Of a stretch of DNA of 64,000 nucleotides, positions 43,281 to 52,517 are shown piece after piece. The translations under genes were made by a program, and so were the position numbers. Source of the stretch: an uncultured Bacilli bacterium (GTDB lineage Bacteria > Bacillota_I > Bacilli_A > RF39 > UBA660); the NCBI GenBank assembly GCA_934155645.1, contig CAKPHC010000005.1:62001-126000 (forward strand). Reading direction: 5' to 3'. Within the stretch, counting starts at the first letter, position 1, and each line of letters opens with the position of its first letter. Below the pieces are notes generated by a model. It saw only the letters and a list, made by a program, of their open reading frames with translations, did no database searches and had not been told where the DNA came from.

Positions 43281-46088
43281 ATGAATGAAATAATAATTAA
43301 AGGTGCTAGAGAAAACAATTTAAAAAATATAGATATAACACTACCAAAAAACAAGTTAATTGTTATGACAGGAGTATCAGGTAGTGGTAAAAGTAGTTTA
43401 GCTTTTGACACAATATATGCCGAAGGTCAAAGAAGATACGTTGAAAGTTTAAGTGCATATGCTAGACAATTTTTAGGTGGAACCGAAAAACCAGATGTAG
43501 ATTCCATTGAAGGTTTATCTCCATCTATTAGTATTGACCAGAAGACAACTAACAAAAATCCTCGTTCTACAGTAGGAACTGTTACTGAAATATATGATTA
43601 TTTAAGATTGCTATATGCAAGAATAGGTACCCCATACTGTCCAAATCATCATATACCAATAAAAGCCCAAAGTATTGAGGAAATGGTAAATAAATTATTA
43701 GAATATGAAATTGGTACTAAATTTGTAATTATGGCACCGGTAGTTCACGGTGAAAAAGGAACACACAAAGATTTATTTGACAAATTACGCAGTGACGGAT
43801 TTGTAAGAGTAAGAGTAAATGGCGAAATGCGTGATTTATCTGAAGAGATAGTTTTAGATAAAAATATAAAGGATGACATAGATGTAATAGTTGATAGATT
43901 AATCTTAAAAGATGATATAAGGTCACGATTACATGAATCAATTGAGACAGCAACGAAACTTGCAGAAGGAAAAGTTCTAATAGAGATACCAGGTGTTAAA
44001 GAAATTCTTTTTTCAGAGAATTTTGCATGTCCTTATTGCGAATTTTCATTGCCCGAGTTAGAACCAAGATTATTTAGTTTTAATTCACCGTATGGTGCAT
44101 GTCCTGACTGTAAAGGTTTAGGAATAAAACTAAATATTGACCCAGATTTAGTAATACCTAATCAAGAATTATCAATTAATGATGGATGTATTGCGACACT
44201 AAGTGATGACCAAGATGGAATATATTATAAGAGACTAGAATCAGTATGTAATTATTATGATATAGATATGAATAAACCATTTAAGAATTTGACCAAGAAG
44301 GAAAAAGAGATAGTATTATACGGTTCTCCTGATAAAGTTGATTTCAAGTATACAACAAGAGGAGGCACATCATACAATCAAAAAGATTATTACGAAGGAA
44401 TTATTACCAATTTACAACGTAGATATATGGAAACAAGCAGTACATGGATTCGTGAATGGCTAGAAAATTATATGATTGAAACAGAATGTGAGACTTGCCA
44501 TGGGGCTAGATTAGATGACAGTGTTCTATCAGTTTTAGTTGGTAAAAAGAACATATATGAAATGACATGTATGAGTATCAAAAACTTAGTAACATTTTTT
44601 GATGATTTAAAATTAACAGAAGAACAAGAAAAAATCTCTGGATTGTTAATAAAAGAAATAAAGAATAGGTTGTCTTTCCTAAAAAATGTTGGATTGGAAT
44701 ATTTAACATTAAATAGAATGGCTGGTACTTTATCTGGAGGAGAGGCACAAAGAATTAGATTGGCCACTCAGATAGGCTCAAGACTTACAGGTGTTTTATA
44801 TGTTTTAGATGAGCCAAGTATCGGATTACATCAAAGAGATAATGAAAAATTAATTAATGCTTTAAAAGAAATGCGTGATTTAGGTAATACGTTAATTGTT
44901 GTAGAACATGATACAGATACTATGCTAGCGGCAGATTATCTAGTAGATATTGGACCAGGAGCTGGAGACAATGGTGGACAAGTTATGGCCGCAGGAACTC
45001 CAGAAGAAGTAATGAAGAACGAAAATAGTATTACTGGACGATATTTAAGTGGCAAAGAATGCATTGAAATTCCAAAAAAGAGAAGAAAAGGTAATGGATT
45101 GTTTATCGAAGTCAAAGGTGCCAAGGAAAATAACTTGAAAGATATTAACGTTAAGTTTCCACTTGGAACTTTTACATGTGTAACTGGAGTATCAGGTAGT
45201 GGTAAAAGTAGTTTAGTTATGGAAATTCTATGTAAAGGAGCTTTGAATTATTTATATCACACAAAAGACAAGCCAGGTAAACATAAAAAGATAATCGGAC
45301 TAGAGAACATAGATAAAGTTGTTGATATTACACAGAATCCAATTGGAAGAACACCAAGAAGTAATCCAGCCACTTATACAGGTGTATTTGATGATATAAG
45401 AACACTATTCACAACAACCAAAGAAGCTAAAATGTATGGCTTTGGTAAAGATAGATTTTCATTTAATGTTAAAGGAGGCCGCTGTGAGGCTTGCCGTGGT
45501 GATGGCGTTAAAAAAATAGAAATGCATTTTTTACCAGATGTTTATATTCCATGTGAAGTATGCCATGGTACAAGATACAATAGTGAAACAAGATTAATTA
45601 AATATAAAGGCAAGAATATTGCTGAAGTATTAGATATGCGAGTATCTGAAGCGTTAGAATTCTTTGAAAACGTACCTAAAATTAAAAATAAATTACAAGT
45701 ACTTAATGATGTTGGTTTAGGGTATATAAAACTTGGTCAAAGTGCTCCAACTTTATCAGGTGGAGAAGCTGGTAGAGTTAAACTTGCTAAAGAGCTTCAA
45801 AGAAAAGCAACCGGGAAAACACTATTTATAATGGATGAACCAACAACCGGATTGCATTCAGCAGACATTAAAAGGTTACTTGCAATTATTCAAAAAATAG
45901 TAGATAATAATGATACAGTGATAGTTATAGAACATAACTTGGATATGATAAAAGTTGCTGATTACATCATAGATATTGGTCCTAACGGTGGAGATGATGG
46001 TGGTAGAATAGTTGCAACAGGGACTCCAGAACAAATAGCTAAAAATAAAGATTCATATACAGGAATGTTCCTAAGTAAAATGTTATAG
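43281..46088 (+). CDS. uvrA: UvrABC excinuclease subunit A
   Basis: DNA damage sensor of nucleotide excision repair, an ABC-type dimer. 935 residues. Two ABC modules each have GVSGSGKSS and LSGGEA signatures. Zinc fingers are CPYCEFSLPELEPR with CPDC, and CEACRGDGV with CEVCHGTRY. DEPSIGLHQRD and DEPTTGLHSAD are the two Walker B/D-loop segments. It is separated from uvrB here by two genes, whereas in Bacillus uvrB-uvrA are adjacent. Confidence 0.97.
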   Translation: MNEIIIKGARENNLKNIDITLPKNKLIVMTGVSGSGKSSLAFDTIYAEGQRRYVESLSAYARQFLGGTEKPDVDSIEGLSPSISIDQKTTNKNPRSTVGTVTEIYDYLRLLYARIGTPYCPNHHIPIKAQSIEEMVNKLLEYEIGTKFVIMAPVVHGEKGTHKDLFDKLRSDGFVRVRVNGEMRDLSEEIVLDKNIKDDIDVIVDRLILKDDIRSRLHESIETATKLAEGKVLIEIPGVKEILFSENFACPYCEFSLPELEPRLFSFNSPYGACPDCKGLGIKLNIDPDLVIPNQELSINDGCIATLSDDQDGIYYKRLESVCNYYDIDMNKPFKNLTKKEKEIVLYGSPDKVDFKYTTRGGTSYNQKDYYEGIITNLQRRYMETSSTWIREWLENYMIETECETCHGARLDDSVLSVLVGKKNIYEMTCMSIKNLVTFFDDLKLTEEQEKISGLLIKEIKNRLSFLKNVGLEYLTLNRMAGTLSGGEAQRIRLATQIGSRLTGVLYVLDEPSIGLHQRDNEKLINALKEMRDLGNTLIVVEHDTDTMLAADYLVDIGPGAGDNGGQVMAAGTPEEVMKNENSITGRYLSGKECIEIPKKRRKGNGLFIEVKGAKENNLKDINVKFPLGTFTCVTGVSGSGKSSLVMEILCKGALNYLYHTKDKPGKHKKIIGLENIDKVVDITQNPIGRTPRSNPATYTGVFDDIRTLFTTTKEAKMYGFGKDRFSFNVKGGRCEACRGDGVKKIEMHFLPDVYIPCEVCHGTRYNSETRLIKYKGKNIAEVLDMRVSEALEFFENVPKIKNKLQVLNDVGLGYIKLGQSAPTLSGGEAGRVKLAKELQRKATGKTLFIMDEPTTGLHSADIKRLLAIIQKIVDNNDTVIVIEHNLDMIKVADYIIDIGPNGGDDGGRIVATGTPEQIAKNKDSYTGMFLSKML

Positions 46089-46096
46089 GAGGTTCT

Positions 46097-46525
46097 ATGA
46101 AAATTGTAACTATTGATACTAATAATAAGGCTAGATTAAATAAGATACTTGAATGGTTTATTTATATGGTTGGGTACACAATATCGTTTATTTTAATTTC
46201 ATTAATGTTTGGTACTTTTAAAATAAATGGTGACCATTTTATACTTTATTCATTTTTAGCAGTAGTATTAATTTATATACTTAACAAAACTATTAAACCA
46301 ATTTTATTTAAACTAACACTTCCAATTACAGGAATAACAATGGGATTGTTTTACTTTGTTATTAATGCTGCGATTCTAAAGTTAGTTGATATTATAATGG
46401 GTGATAAATTAGATTTTACAAGTGTATGGAAATTATTTTTTATTGCAATACTTTTGGCGGTGACTAATGCCATTATAGAAGAATTAATTATTAAACCAAT
46501 TATAAGGAGGTTTAAAAAGAAATGA
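46097..46525 (+). CDS. Phage-holin-IV superfamily (YvlD-like) membrane protein
   Basis: 142 residues with four membrane helices. The family segment is NKTIKPILFKLTLPITGITM followed by GLFYFVINAAIL, and a last helix with LLAVTNAIIEELI. In Bacillus the YvlD homolog also sits between uvrA and lgt, supporting the assignment. It overlaps lgt by four bases. The function of YvlD-type proteins is unknown and there is no phage context here. Confidence 0.82.
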   Translation: MKIVTIDTNNKARLNKILEWFIYMVGYTISFILISLMFGTFKINGDHFILYSFLAVVLIYILNKTIKPILFKLTLPITGITMGLFYFVINAAILKLVDIIMGDKLDFTSVWKLFFIAILLAVTNAIIEELIIKPIIRRFKKK

Positions 46526-47337
46526 ACAGAATAGCATTAGACCTTGGATTCATACAAATATATTGGTATTCCATAATGATTTTAATAGGATTACTAGTAG
46601 GTTTATCTTTTATTTATAGCGAAGTTAAAAAGCAAAAAATTAATACTGATTTTTTTACTAATTTAGTATTTTATGCAATTATTATAGGAATAATCTGTGC
46701 TAGAGCATATTATGTTTTGTTTAATTTGGATTACTATAGTAATAACGTATTAGAAATATTCGAAATTTGGAACGGTGGACTAGCAATCCATGGAGGCCTT
46801 ATAGGTGGAGGATTATTTGCTATTTTCTATTGTAAAAAGTATAAAGTAAATGTTTACAAAATATTAGATATATGTGTTGTTGGATTAATAATTGCACAAG
46901 CTATAGGTAGATGGGGAAACTTCTTCAATCAAGAAGCTTATGGAATGTTAACAACTAAAGAAGCTTTGATAGCACAACATATACCAGACTTTATTATCGA
47001 TGGTATGTATATAAATGGTGCATATTATCAACCTACATTTTTATATGAATCAATTTGGAATATAATGGGCTTTTTAATTCTAATAATAGTAAGAAAAGCA
47101 TTTAAATATTTAAAAACTGGTCAATTAACAGGAATATATTTTGTTTGGTATTCAGTAGGAAGAATATTTATAGAGGGACTACGAAGTGATAGTTTAATGT
47201 TAGGAAACGTCAAAGTTGCCCAATTAGTCTCGTCGATTTTAATAATCGCTGGTATTATATTGATTGTTAAAAGAAGTAAAGGTTCCCGTTTTGATAATCT
47301 ATATCGTAGGAGTGAAAAAGATGAAACAGGATTTTGA
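46522..47337 (+). CDS. lgt: Phosphatidylglycerol-prolipoprotein diacylglyceryl transferase
   Basis: Transfers diacylglyceryl from phosphatidylglycerol to the lipobox Cys of prolipoproteins, the first step of lipoprotein maturation. 271 residues, seven membrane helices. GGLAIHGGLIGG holds the active His, and the Lgt signature GRWGNFFNQEAYG is complete, with YYQPTFLYESIWN and RIFIEGLRSDSL following. A likely substrate in this window is YidC. It overlaps yvlD and trxB. Confidence 0.96.
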   Translation: MNRIALDLGFIQIYWYSIMILIGLLVGLSFIYSEVKKQKINTDFFTNLVFYAIIIGIICARAYYVLFNLDYYSNNVLEIFEIWNGGLAIHGGLIGGGLFAIFYCKKYKVNVYKILDICVVGLIIAQAIGRWGNFFNQEAYGMLTTKEALIAQHIPDFIIDGMYINGAYYQPTFLYESIWNIMGFLILIIVRKAFKYLKTGQLTGIYFVWYSVGRIFIEGLRSDSLMLGNVKVAQLVSSILIIAGIILIVKRSKGSRFDNLYRRSEKDETGF

Positions 47338-48235
47338 TGTAGCAATAATTGGCTCAGGTGTAGCAGGTATGACTGCTGCAATTTACCTTAAAAGAAGTGG
47401 TATTAATTGCTGTATATTAGAAAGAGAAGTACCGGGTGGACAAATTAATAAAGCTTCATCTGTTAGAAATTATCCCGGATTTATCGAAATAACAGGACCA
47501 GATTTGTCTAAAAATATTTTTGAGCAAGTAAATGATTTAGGAATTGTTTATAAATATGGTAATGTTTTAAAAATCAGTATTGAAGATGATTGCAAGATAA
47601 TAAAAACAGATATAGAAGAGATTACTGTTAAAAACATCATTATTGCTACCGGCAGAACGGCAAGAAAACTTGGAATTCCTGGTGAAGACAAGTTGGTTGG
47701 CAAAGGTGTTAGTTATTGCGCTTTATGTGATGCCAACTTCTTTAAGAATCAAGATGTATTAGTAGTAGGTGGTGCCAATAGTGCGTTAGAAGAAGCTATA
47801 TACTTATCTAACATCTGTAAAAAAGTAACCATAGTACATAGACGTGAATTAACTGCTGACCAAATCTTTATTGATCAATTAAAAAATATCTCAAACATCG
47901 AATTAAAACTTTATTGTACTGTTAAGCAACTAAATGAAAAAGAAGGAATATTAGAATCTGCTACTATAGTTAATAAAGATAAAACTGAAGAGAATATCGA
48001 TGTAAAAGGGTGCTTCATATATATAGGACAAATTCCAGCAAACGAATCATTTAAAGATGTTATAGAATTTGATGAGAAGGGATATGTTAAAGTTAACGAA
48101 CATAACGAGACGAATGTTAAAGGAATATATGCAGCAGGTGACATCGTAAAAAAAGATGCATATCAATTGCTTACTGCTATGAGTGATGGCGTTATAGCAG
48201 CAGTGAACTGCATAAAGGATATAAAAAATCAATAA
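47321..48235 (+). CDS. trxB: Thioredoxin reductase (NADPH)
   Basis: FAD enzyme that reduces thioredoxin with NADPH. 304 residues from the ATG at 47321, eight bases after AGGAG. FAD-binding GSGVAGMTAAIY and the redox pair in YCALCDA (Cys133, Cys136) are present, as is the NADPH-binding VVGGANSALEEA. The C-terminal FAD segment is GIYAAGDIV. The first 17 bases overlap lgt, a common lgt-trxB arrangement in this group. Confidence 0.95.
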   Translation: MKQDFDVAIIGSGVAGMTAAIYLKRSGINCCILEREVPGGQINKASSVRNYPGFIEITGPDLSKNIFEQVNDLGIVYKYGNVLKISIEDDCKIIKTDIEEITVKNIIIATGRTARKLGIPGEDKLVGKGVSYCALCDANFFKNQDVLVVGGANSALEEAIYLSNICKKVTIVHRRELTADQIFIDQLKNISNIELKLYCTVKQLNEKEGILESATIVNKDKTEENIDVKGCFIYIGQIPANESFKDVIEFDEKGYVKVNEHNETNVKGIYAAGDIVKKDAYQLLTAMSDGVIAAVNCIKDIKNQ

Positions 48236-48239
48236 ATAC

Positions 48240-48268
48240 TTGACTCTAAAACACTTATATGTTATTTT
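48240..48268 (+). promoter_or_regulatory. Possible promoter for secE-nusG
   Basis: TTGACT at 48240-48245 and TATTTT at 48263-48268 with 17-base spacing. It overlaps the left arm of the trxB terminator hairpin. Confidence 0.5.
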
Positions 48269-48297
48269 ATAACTGACACAGATAAGTGTTTTTATTT
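48250..48297 (+). terminator. Probable trxB terminator with long loop
   Basis: AACACTTAT at 48250-48258 pairs with ATAAGTGTT at 48282-48290, followed by TTTATTTT. The loop of 23 bases makes it weaker than the other terminators here. Confidence 0.5.
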
Positions 48298-48322
48298 TGG
48301 TTAAATAAGGTAGGGGATAAAA

Positions 48323-48622
48323 ATGGTAAAAGAATCAAAAAACACTAAAGCAAAAAAAGATGTAGAAAGCAAAAAGAACAACAAGAAGGTAGCAACAAAG
48401 AAAGTACAAAAAAAAGAAGTAAAGAAAGTAAAAAAAGAAGGATTATTCAAAAAAATTGGAAACTGGTTTAAATCAGTAATCAAAGAAGTTTCAAAAGTAA
48501 AATGGACTTCAAAAAAAGATATGCTTAAATATTCAATTGCAACAATCGTATTTATAATTTTCTTTTCTTTATTCTTCTATGCTATTGAATTATTAATGGC
48601 ATTTGTAAAGTCTTTGGTATAG
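48323..48622 (+). CDS. secE: Preprotein translocase subunit SecE
   Basis: 99 residues. A long Lys-rich N-terminal extension of about 40 residues precedes the conserved amphipathic segment (FKSVIKEVSKVKWTSKKDML) and a single membrane helix. The core domain is the normal short Gram-positive SecE; the basic tail is longer than usual. It stabilises SecY in the translocon. It directly precedes nusG as in most bacteria. rpmG, often just upstream, is absent from the 87-base gap. Confidence 0.93.
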   Translation: MVKESKNTKAKKDVESKKNNKKVATKKVQKKEVKKVKKEGLFKKIGNWFKSVIKEVSKVKWTSKKDMLKYSIATIVFIIFFSLFFYAIELLMAFVKSLV

Positions 48623-48634
48623 GTTGGTGATATT

Positions 48635-49168
48635 ATGGAAAAACAATGGTATGTAGTTAATACTTATTCTGGACATGAAAGTAAAGTTAAGGAAAAACTA
48701 GAAATGAAAGCAAATTCTATGGATATGAAAGATTATATCTTTAGAGTTATAATTCCTGAACAAAAAGAAATTGAAGTAAAAGATGGTGTTCAAAAAGAAA
48801 AAGTTAAAAAGATGTTTCCAGGTTACATTTTAGTTGAAATGGTTATGAGTGATGAAGCATGGTATGTTGTTCGTAATACTCCAGGTGTAACAGGATTTAT
48901 AGGTTCAAGTGGTAAAGGTGCAAAACCAACTCCTTTACAACCATATGAAGTTGATAATATCTTAAGAAATATGGGTATTAGCAGATTTGATACAGATAAA
49001 GAATTAGAAGTAGGAACAAAGGTAAAAATTATTGCTGGTCCATTTAACGGAATGTATGGAACTATTTCTACAATCGATATGGAAAATCAAAAATTAGAAT
49101 TAAACGTAGATTTATTTGGACAAGAAACTACTGTTGAAGTTGAATTATCTCAAATAGAGGTGGCATAA
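48635..49168 (+). CDS. nusG: Transcription termination/antitermination protein NusG
   Basis: 177 residues. The NGN domain starts WYVVNTYSGHESKVKEKLE and has KMFPGYILVEM and VVRNTPGVTGFIG. The C-terminal KOW domain contains GTKVKIIAGPFNGMYGTIS. It binds the clamp of RNA polymerase and affects pausing and termination. It is 12 bases after secE and two bases before an unrelated unknown gene. Confidence 0.97.
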   Translation: MEKQWYVVNTYSGHESKVKEKLEMKANSMDMKDYIFRVIIPEQKEIEVKDGVQKEKVKKMFPGYILVEMVMSDEAWYVVRNTPGVTGFIGSSGKGAKPTPLQPYEVDNILRNMGISRFDTDKELEVGTKVKIIAGPFNGMYGTISTIDMENQKLELNVDLFGQETTVEVELSQIEVA

Positions 49169-49170
49169 CA

Positions 49171-50022
49171 GTGAGTATAAAAATGGGTGACACTAGTCTT
49201 TCAGAAGAAAGATATATTGAATTAAAAAAACTAGCGTATGATTACTATGATAAATATAATGAATTGGATAGAGTATCAAGGAAAGATTTTTTAGATAGTA
49301 TCCCTAGTCTTAACACACATTTTGAAGACTTAATCGTAAGAACAACTTTATTATTTCCTGATACTGAAGATTTATTAAAAATATCAAAAGGTTCTCTTCA
49401 TAACGTTCTTAAAGAAATAGCTAACAATGAAGACGGTATTACAAATGAAGATGTTTTGGCTAAAAGCGTTGAATATTCAACTCAAAGAGTAAAAGAACTC
49501 ATCAATGAAGGCAAATTAAAAGTTATGGAAAGAATTAAATATCCAGAAACAAGTATAAGTGAGAAAGAATATGTTGCATTAAAAAAAGAAGCATTAAAAT
49601 ATAGAAAAGCTTTTTTAGGTTTAAGCATAGTGAAGAAATCAGAAATGATTGAAGAGTGCGCTAAGGATGCTTCATATCAAGAATGTATACAATTGGCAAC
49701 TTTACTAATTCCAAATGATTCAAAAGTGATTTCAATGATGAAAAATCATTCAAACCTTGAAATTGCAGATAAATATAATGTTCCAGTTAGCGTAATTGAA
49801 TTTAAGCGACATGAATATAATTATCAAGGAACAGAAAAACTAATAGAAAAAGGATTGTTTGAAAAATCACAAGATGACGCCCTATGGAATTCATCTGATT
49901 TAGATGACAGCTTTATAGATGCCATTTGGGATCAAAGTTTTTATAAAGGTATTGAAGAAGAACAGCAACAACAAGTAACTAAAAATTTAGTTAAGATATA
50001 TTCCAAAGCAATAAAGAACTAA
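49171..50022 (+). CDS. Unknown protein with an internal duplication, inserted between nusG and rplK
   Basis: 283 residues from a GTG at 49171 with GAGGTGG upstream; an ATG at 49183 is an alternative. No membrane segment or signal. Two related halves are visible: LSEERYIELKKLAYDYYDKY to LLFPDTEDLLK (about 10-70), and ISEKEYVALKKEALKYRKAF to LLIPNDSKVISMM (about 128-190). LEIADKYNVPVSVIEFKRHEY near residue 200 has a helix-turn-helix look. The tail is acidic and Gln-rich. I do not recognise a family. Its place in a normally compact transcription/ribosome operon is unusual. Confidence 0.65.
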   Translation: MSIKMGDTSLSEERYIELKKLAYDYYDKYNELDRVSRKDFLDSIPSLNTHFEDLIVRTTLLFPDTEDLLKISKGSLHNVLKEIANNEDGITNEDVLAKSVEYSTQRVKELINEGKLKVMERIKYPETSISEKEYVALKKEALKYRKAFLGLSIVKKSEMIEECAKDASYQECIQLATLLIPNDSKVISMMKNHSNLEIADKYNVPVSVIEFKRHEYNYQGTEKLIEKGLFEKSQDDALWNSSDLDDSFIDAIWDQSFYKGIEEEQQQQVTKNLVKIYSKAIKN

Positions 50023-50042
50023 CATTATTTATTAAATAATTA

Positions 50043-50071
50043 TTGATTTTTATTAAGAATAATGTTATTAT
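50043..50071 (+). promoter_or_regulatory. Promoter for rplK-rplA
   Basis: TTGATT at 50043-50048 and TATTAT at 50066-50071 with 17-base spacing, ahead of a leader of about 110 bases. Confidence 0.65.
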
Positions 50072-50102
50072 TGAAACGCTATATTTAATTTATATAGATT
50101 TA

Positions 50103-50151
50103 AGTGGGAGGCAAAAAGCTAATTAAATGCGGACTAGCTATTAGAACCACT
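50103..50151 (+). promoter_or_regulatory. Probable L1-binding leader upstream of rplK
   Basis: AGTGGGAGG at 50103-50111 closes with ACCACT at 50146-50151, enclosing an inner AGCTA/TAGCT helix. GTGGGAGG...ACCAC imitates the L1 site of 23S rRNA (GGUGGGAG ... AUACCACC). L1 binding to the rplK leader is the known autoregulation of the L11 operon in many bacteria. Confidence 0.65.
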
Positions 50152-50184
50152 CGCGAAAACTAAAATTTATAGGAGGTGTTTTTC

Positions 50185-50610
50185 GTGGCAAAAGAAGTAG
50201 TAAGAAAAATCAAGTTGCAAATTCAAGCAGGAAAAGCTACACCAGCTCCACCAGTAGGAACTGTATTAGGACCTGCAGGAATCAATTTACAAGAATTCTG
50301 TACAAAGTACAATGATGCAACACGTGATAGAATGGGTGATGTATTACCAGTTGAAATTTCTATATATGATGATAGAAGTTTTGATTTCGTAATTAAAACT
50401 CCACCTACACCATTCTTATTAAAGAAAGCAGCAAAAATAGAAAAAGGTTCTGTTAAAGGTAAGAATGAAACAGTAGGAACAATAACAAAAGAACAATTAA
50501 AAGAAATTGCAGAAACTAAATTACCAGATTTAAATGCTTATACTGTTGAAGAAGCTATGAAAATTGTTGAGGGTACTGCTCTTAACATGGGTATTAAAGT
50601 TTCAGAGTAA
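50185..50610 (+). CDS. rplK: Ribosomal protein uL11
   Basis: 141 residues from the GTG at 50185, with AGGAGGTG seven bases upstream. An in-frame GTG at 50176 lies inside that ribosome site. The family start [20 protein letters not shown] is present, followed by [16 protein letters not shown]; the C-terminal rRNA-binding domain has [14 protein letters not shown]. It forms the L7/L12 stalk base and GTPase-associated centre with 23S rRNA. Confidence 0.97.
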   Translation: MAKEVVRKIKLQIQAGKATPAPPVGTVLGPAGINLQEFCTKYNDATRDRMGDVLPVEISIYDDRSFDFVIKTPPTPFLLKKAAKIEKGSVKGKNETVGTITKEQLKEIAETKLPDLNAYTVEEAMKIVEGTALNMGIKVSE

Positions 50611-50622
50611 TAAATGGTAACC

Positions 50623-50665
50623 TATGTGGGAGGACGTCCGCTTACGCTTCCATATTTACCACATA
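50623..50665 (+). promoter_or_regulatory. Second L1-like binding structure, between rplK and rplA
   Basis: TATGTGG at 50623-50629 pairs perfectly with CCACATA at 50659-50665 and encloses GGAGGACGTCC. The GTGGGAGG...ACCAC core repeats that of the rplK leader. It would place a second L1 target right at the rplA ribosome site. Confidence 0.6.
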
Positions 50666-50678
50666 AGGAGGAATTAAA

Positions 50679-51377
50679 GTGAAAAAAAGAAGTAAGAAAT
50701 ATCTTGAAGCTTTATCAAAAATAGAAAAAGGTAAAGCATATACTAAAGAAGAAGCTATTAAATTAGTAAAAGAAACTTCTGTTAGTAAATTTAATGCTTC
50801 TGTTGAATTAGCAGTTAGATTAAATCTTGATACTAAAAAAGCTGATCAACAATTAAGAGGAGCAATAGTATTACCTCATGGAACAGGTAAAACTAAAAAG
50901 GTATTAGTAATTGCTAGAGGAGAAAATGCTAAAAAAGCTAAAGAAGCTGGAGCAGACTTCGTTGGTGATACTGATATGCTAGAAAAAATTGAAAAAGAAA
51001 ACTGGTTCGGATTTGACGTAATGATTGCAACACCAGATATGATGCCATTACTTGGCAAATTAGGTAGAGTATTAGGACCAAAAGGTTTAATGCCAAACCC
51101 TAAAACTGGTACTGTAACTACAGATGTTGCTAAAGCAGTATCTGATGTAAAAGCAGGACGTGTTGAATATAGAACAGATACATTTGGTAATATTCAAGGT
51201 ATCATTGGTAATGTAACATTTACAGAAGAACAATTACTTGAAAATTTAAATGCATTTATGGCAACAATTATGAAAGTAAAACCTTCTACTGTTAAAGGTG
51301 ATTACGTTAAAAATATAGCAGTTTCAACTACTATGGGTCCAGGAATTAAAATTATTACAAATTCTTTTGACAAATAG
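50679..51377 (+). CDS. rplA: Ribosomal protein uL1
   Basis: 232 residues from a GTG with AAGGAGG upstream. [20 protein letters not shown] starts the protein. The domain I segment [20 protein letters not shown], domain [21 protein letters not shown] and the signature [20 protein letters not shown] are clear. It binds the mobile L1 stalk and probably its own operon leaders. Confidence 0.97.
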   Translation: MKKRSKKYLEALSKIEKGKAYTKEEAIKLVKETSVSKFNASVELAVRLNLDTKKADQQLRGAIVLPHGTGKTKKVLVIARGENAKKAKEAGADFVGDTDMLEKIEKENWFGFDVMIATPDMMPLLGKLGRVLGPKGLMPNPKTGTVTTDVAKAVSDVKAGRVEYRTDTFGNIQGIIGNVTFTEEQLLENLNAFMATIMKVKPSTVKGDYVKNIAVSTTMGPGIKIITNSFDK

Positions 51378-51402
51378 TAATTAGTGATATATAATACAAA
51401 TT

Positions 51403-51520
51403 GATTTGCAAGTGCCATAGACAGTAGGTGTTAAAATAAATCCTACCGAGGACTTAACTTTAGTTATAAAAGCCCTTTGTCTATGTATAAAGAGCTTTTA
51501 TTTATGGCATTTTTAAATAT
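51403..51520 (+). ncRNA. L10 leader (ribosomal protein L10(L12)4 autoregulatory element)
   Basis: The leader before rplJ has the hallmarks of the L10 leader: a long outer helix between GCCATAGACA (from 51414) and TGTCTATG (about 51478-51485), an inner GTAGG/CCTAC helix, and the conserved CCTACCGAGGACTT segment with its kink-turn-like core. The L10-L12 complex binds this element to repress rplJL. Confidence 0.8.
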
Positions 51521-51537
51521 TATGAGGAGGTGCTATA

Positions 51538-52032
51538 GTGGCAAACGAAAAAATTCTAGCTAAAAAGCAAGAAGTAATTGATGAGATTAAAGAACATGTA
51601 CAAAATAGTGCAACTATCGTTTTATTCGATTATCGTGGAATCACTGATAATGAAGCAAAAGAATTAAGACGTGCTTTAAGATCAAATGATGCTGACTATA
51701 AAGTATACAAAAATACTTTAATGGCAAGAGCGCTATCTGATTTAAACATTAATCTTGATGACAGTTTAATGGGTCCAAGTGCATTAGCATTTGGTACTGA
51801 TCAAATTGCACCAATTAAAGTATTATCAGATTTTGCTAAAAAGAATCCTGCTCTAATATTGAAAGTGGGTATTGTAGATGGAGAAGTATCTGATAAAGCT
51901 AAGTTAGAAGCATTATCATCTATCCCATCAAGAGAAGGACTACTAACAATGTTAGCTGGCGGAATGATTGGAATTGCAAAAGATTTATCTATATGCTTAG
52001 ATCTATATGCAAAACAAAAAGAAGAGAATTAA
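51538..52032 (+). CDS. rplJ: Ribosomal protein uL10
   Basis: 164 residues from a GTG with GAGGAGGTG upstream. The N-terminus KKQEVIDEIKEHVQNSATIV, then DYRGITDNEAKELRRALRS, and the C-terminal helix (LSICLDLYAKQKEEN) that holds L7/L12 dimers fit the family. It carries the stalk together with L11. Confidence 0.95.
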   Translation: MANEKILAKKQEVIDEIKEHVQNSATIVLFDYRGITDNEAKELRRALRSNDADYKVYKNTLMARALSDLNINLDDSLMGPSALAFGTDQIAPIKVLSDFAKKNPALILKVGIVDGEVSDKAKLEALSSIPSREGLLTMLAGGMIGIAKDLSICLDLYAKQKEEN

Positions 52033-52055
52033 TTTAAATTAAGGAGGAAAATAAA

Positions 52056-52424
52056 ATGGCTAAATTAACAAGAGATGAATTTATTAGTGCTTTAAAAGAA
52101 ATGAACCTTTTAGAAATTAAAGAATTAGTAGACGCTATGAAAGAGGAATTTGGAGTAGATCCAAGTAGTGTAGCAGTAGCTGCTGCACCAGCTGGAGCTG
52201 CTGAAGAAACTGGACCAAGTGTTGTTACAGTTACTTTAGTAAATGCTGGGGCTGCTAAAATCAACGTTATCAAAGTAATTAAAGAAATTACAGGATTAGG
52301 ATTAAAAGAATCTAAAGATATCGCTGATAACGGTGGAGCTGTTAAAGAAGGTATTTCTGTAGACGAAGCAAACGAAATCAAAGCTAAACTTGAAGAAGCT
52401 GGAGCAGAAGTAGAAGTTAAATAA
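52056..52424 (+). CDS. rplL: Ribosomal protein bL12 (L7/L12)
   Basis: 122 residues. An N-terminal dimerisation helix region, an Ala-rich hinge ([15 protein letters not shown]) and the conserved C-terminal domain ([20 protein letters not shown], then EAGAEVEVK). The multi-copy stalk protein recruits translation GTPases. AAGGAGG precedes the ATG. A strong terminator follows. Confidence 0.97.
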   Translation: MAKLTRDEFISALKEMNLLEIKELVDAMKEEFGVDPSSVAVAAAPAGAAEETGPSVVTVTLVNAGAAKINVIKVIKEITGLGLKESKDIADNGGAVKEGISVDEANEIKAKLEEAGAEVEVK

Positions 52425-52440
52425 TTAAATTCATACTACT

Positions 52441-52469
52441 AAAAGTACGATATATGTCGTACTTTTTTT
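52441..52469 (+). terminator. Terminator after rplL
   Basis: AAAGTACGA, loop TATATG, TCGTACTTT, then a T run: nine perfect pairs. Confidence 0.9.
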
Positions 52470-52470
52470 C

Positions 52471-52499
52471 TTGAAAAAAAAGTCAAAATAAGATATTAT
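52471..52499 (+). promoter_or_regulatory. Promoter for the membrane protein gene at 52518
   Basis: TTGAAA at 52471-52476 and TATTAT at 52494-52499 with 17-base spacing, directly after the rplL terminator. Confidence 0.65.
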
Positions 52500-52517
52500 C
52501 TATAATAGGTGAAGGCT

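Noticed and set aside
43729..43953. Minus-strand open frames inside uvrA and other long genes
   Set aside because: These are out-of-frame shadows with no ribosome site or recognisable protein features.
46097..46525. Holin-like protein as evidence for a prophage
   Set aside because: The protein is the chromosomal YvlD type beside lgt, with no phage genes nearby.
48236..48322. Search for rpmG before secE
   Set aside because: The gap is 87 bases and contains no L33-like frame.
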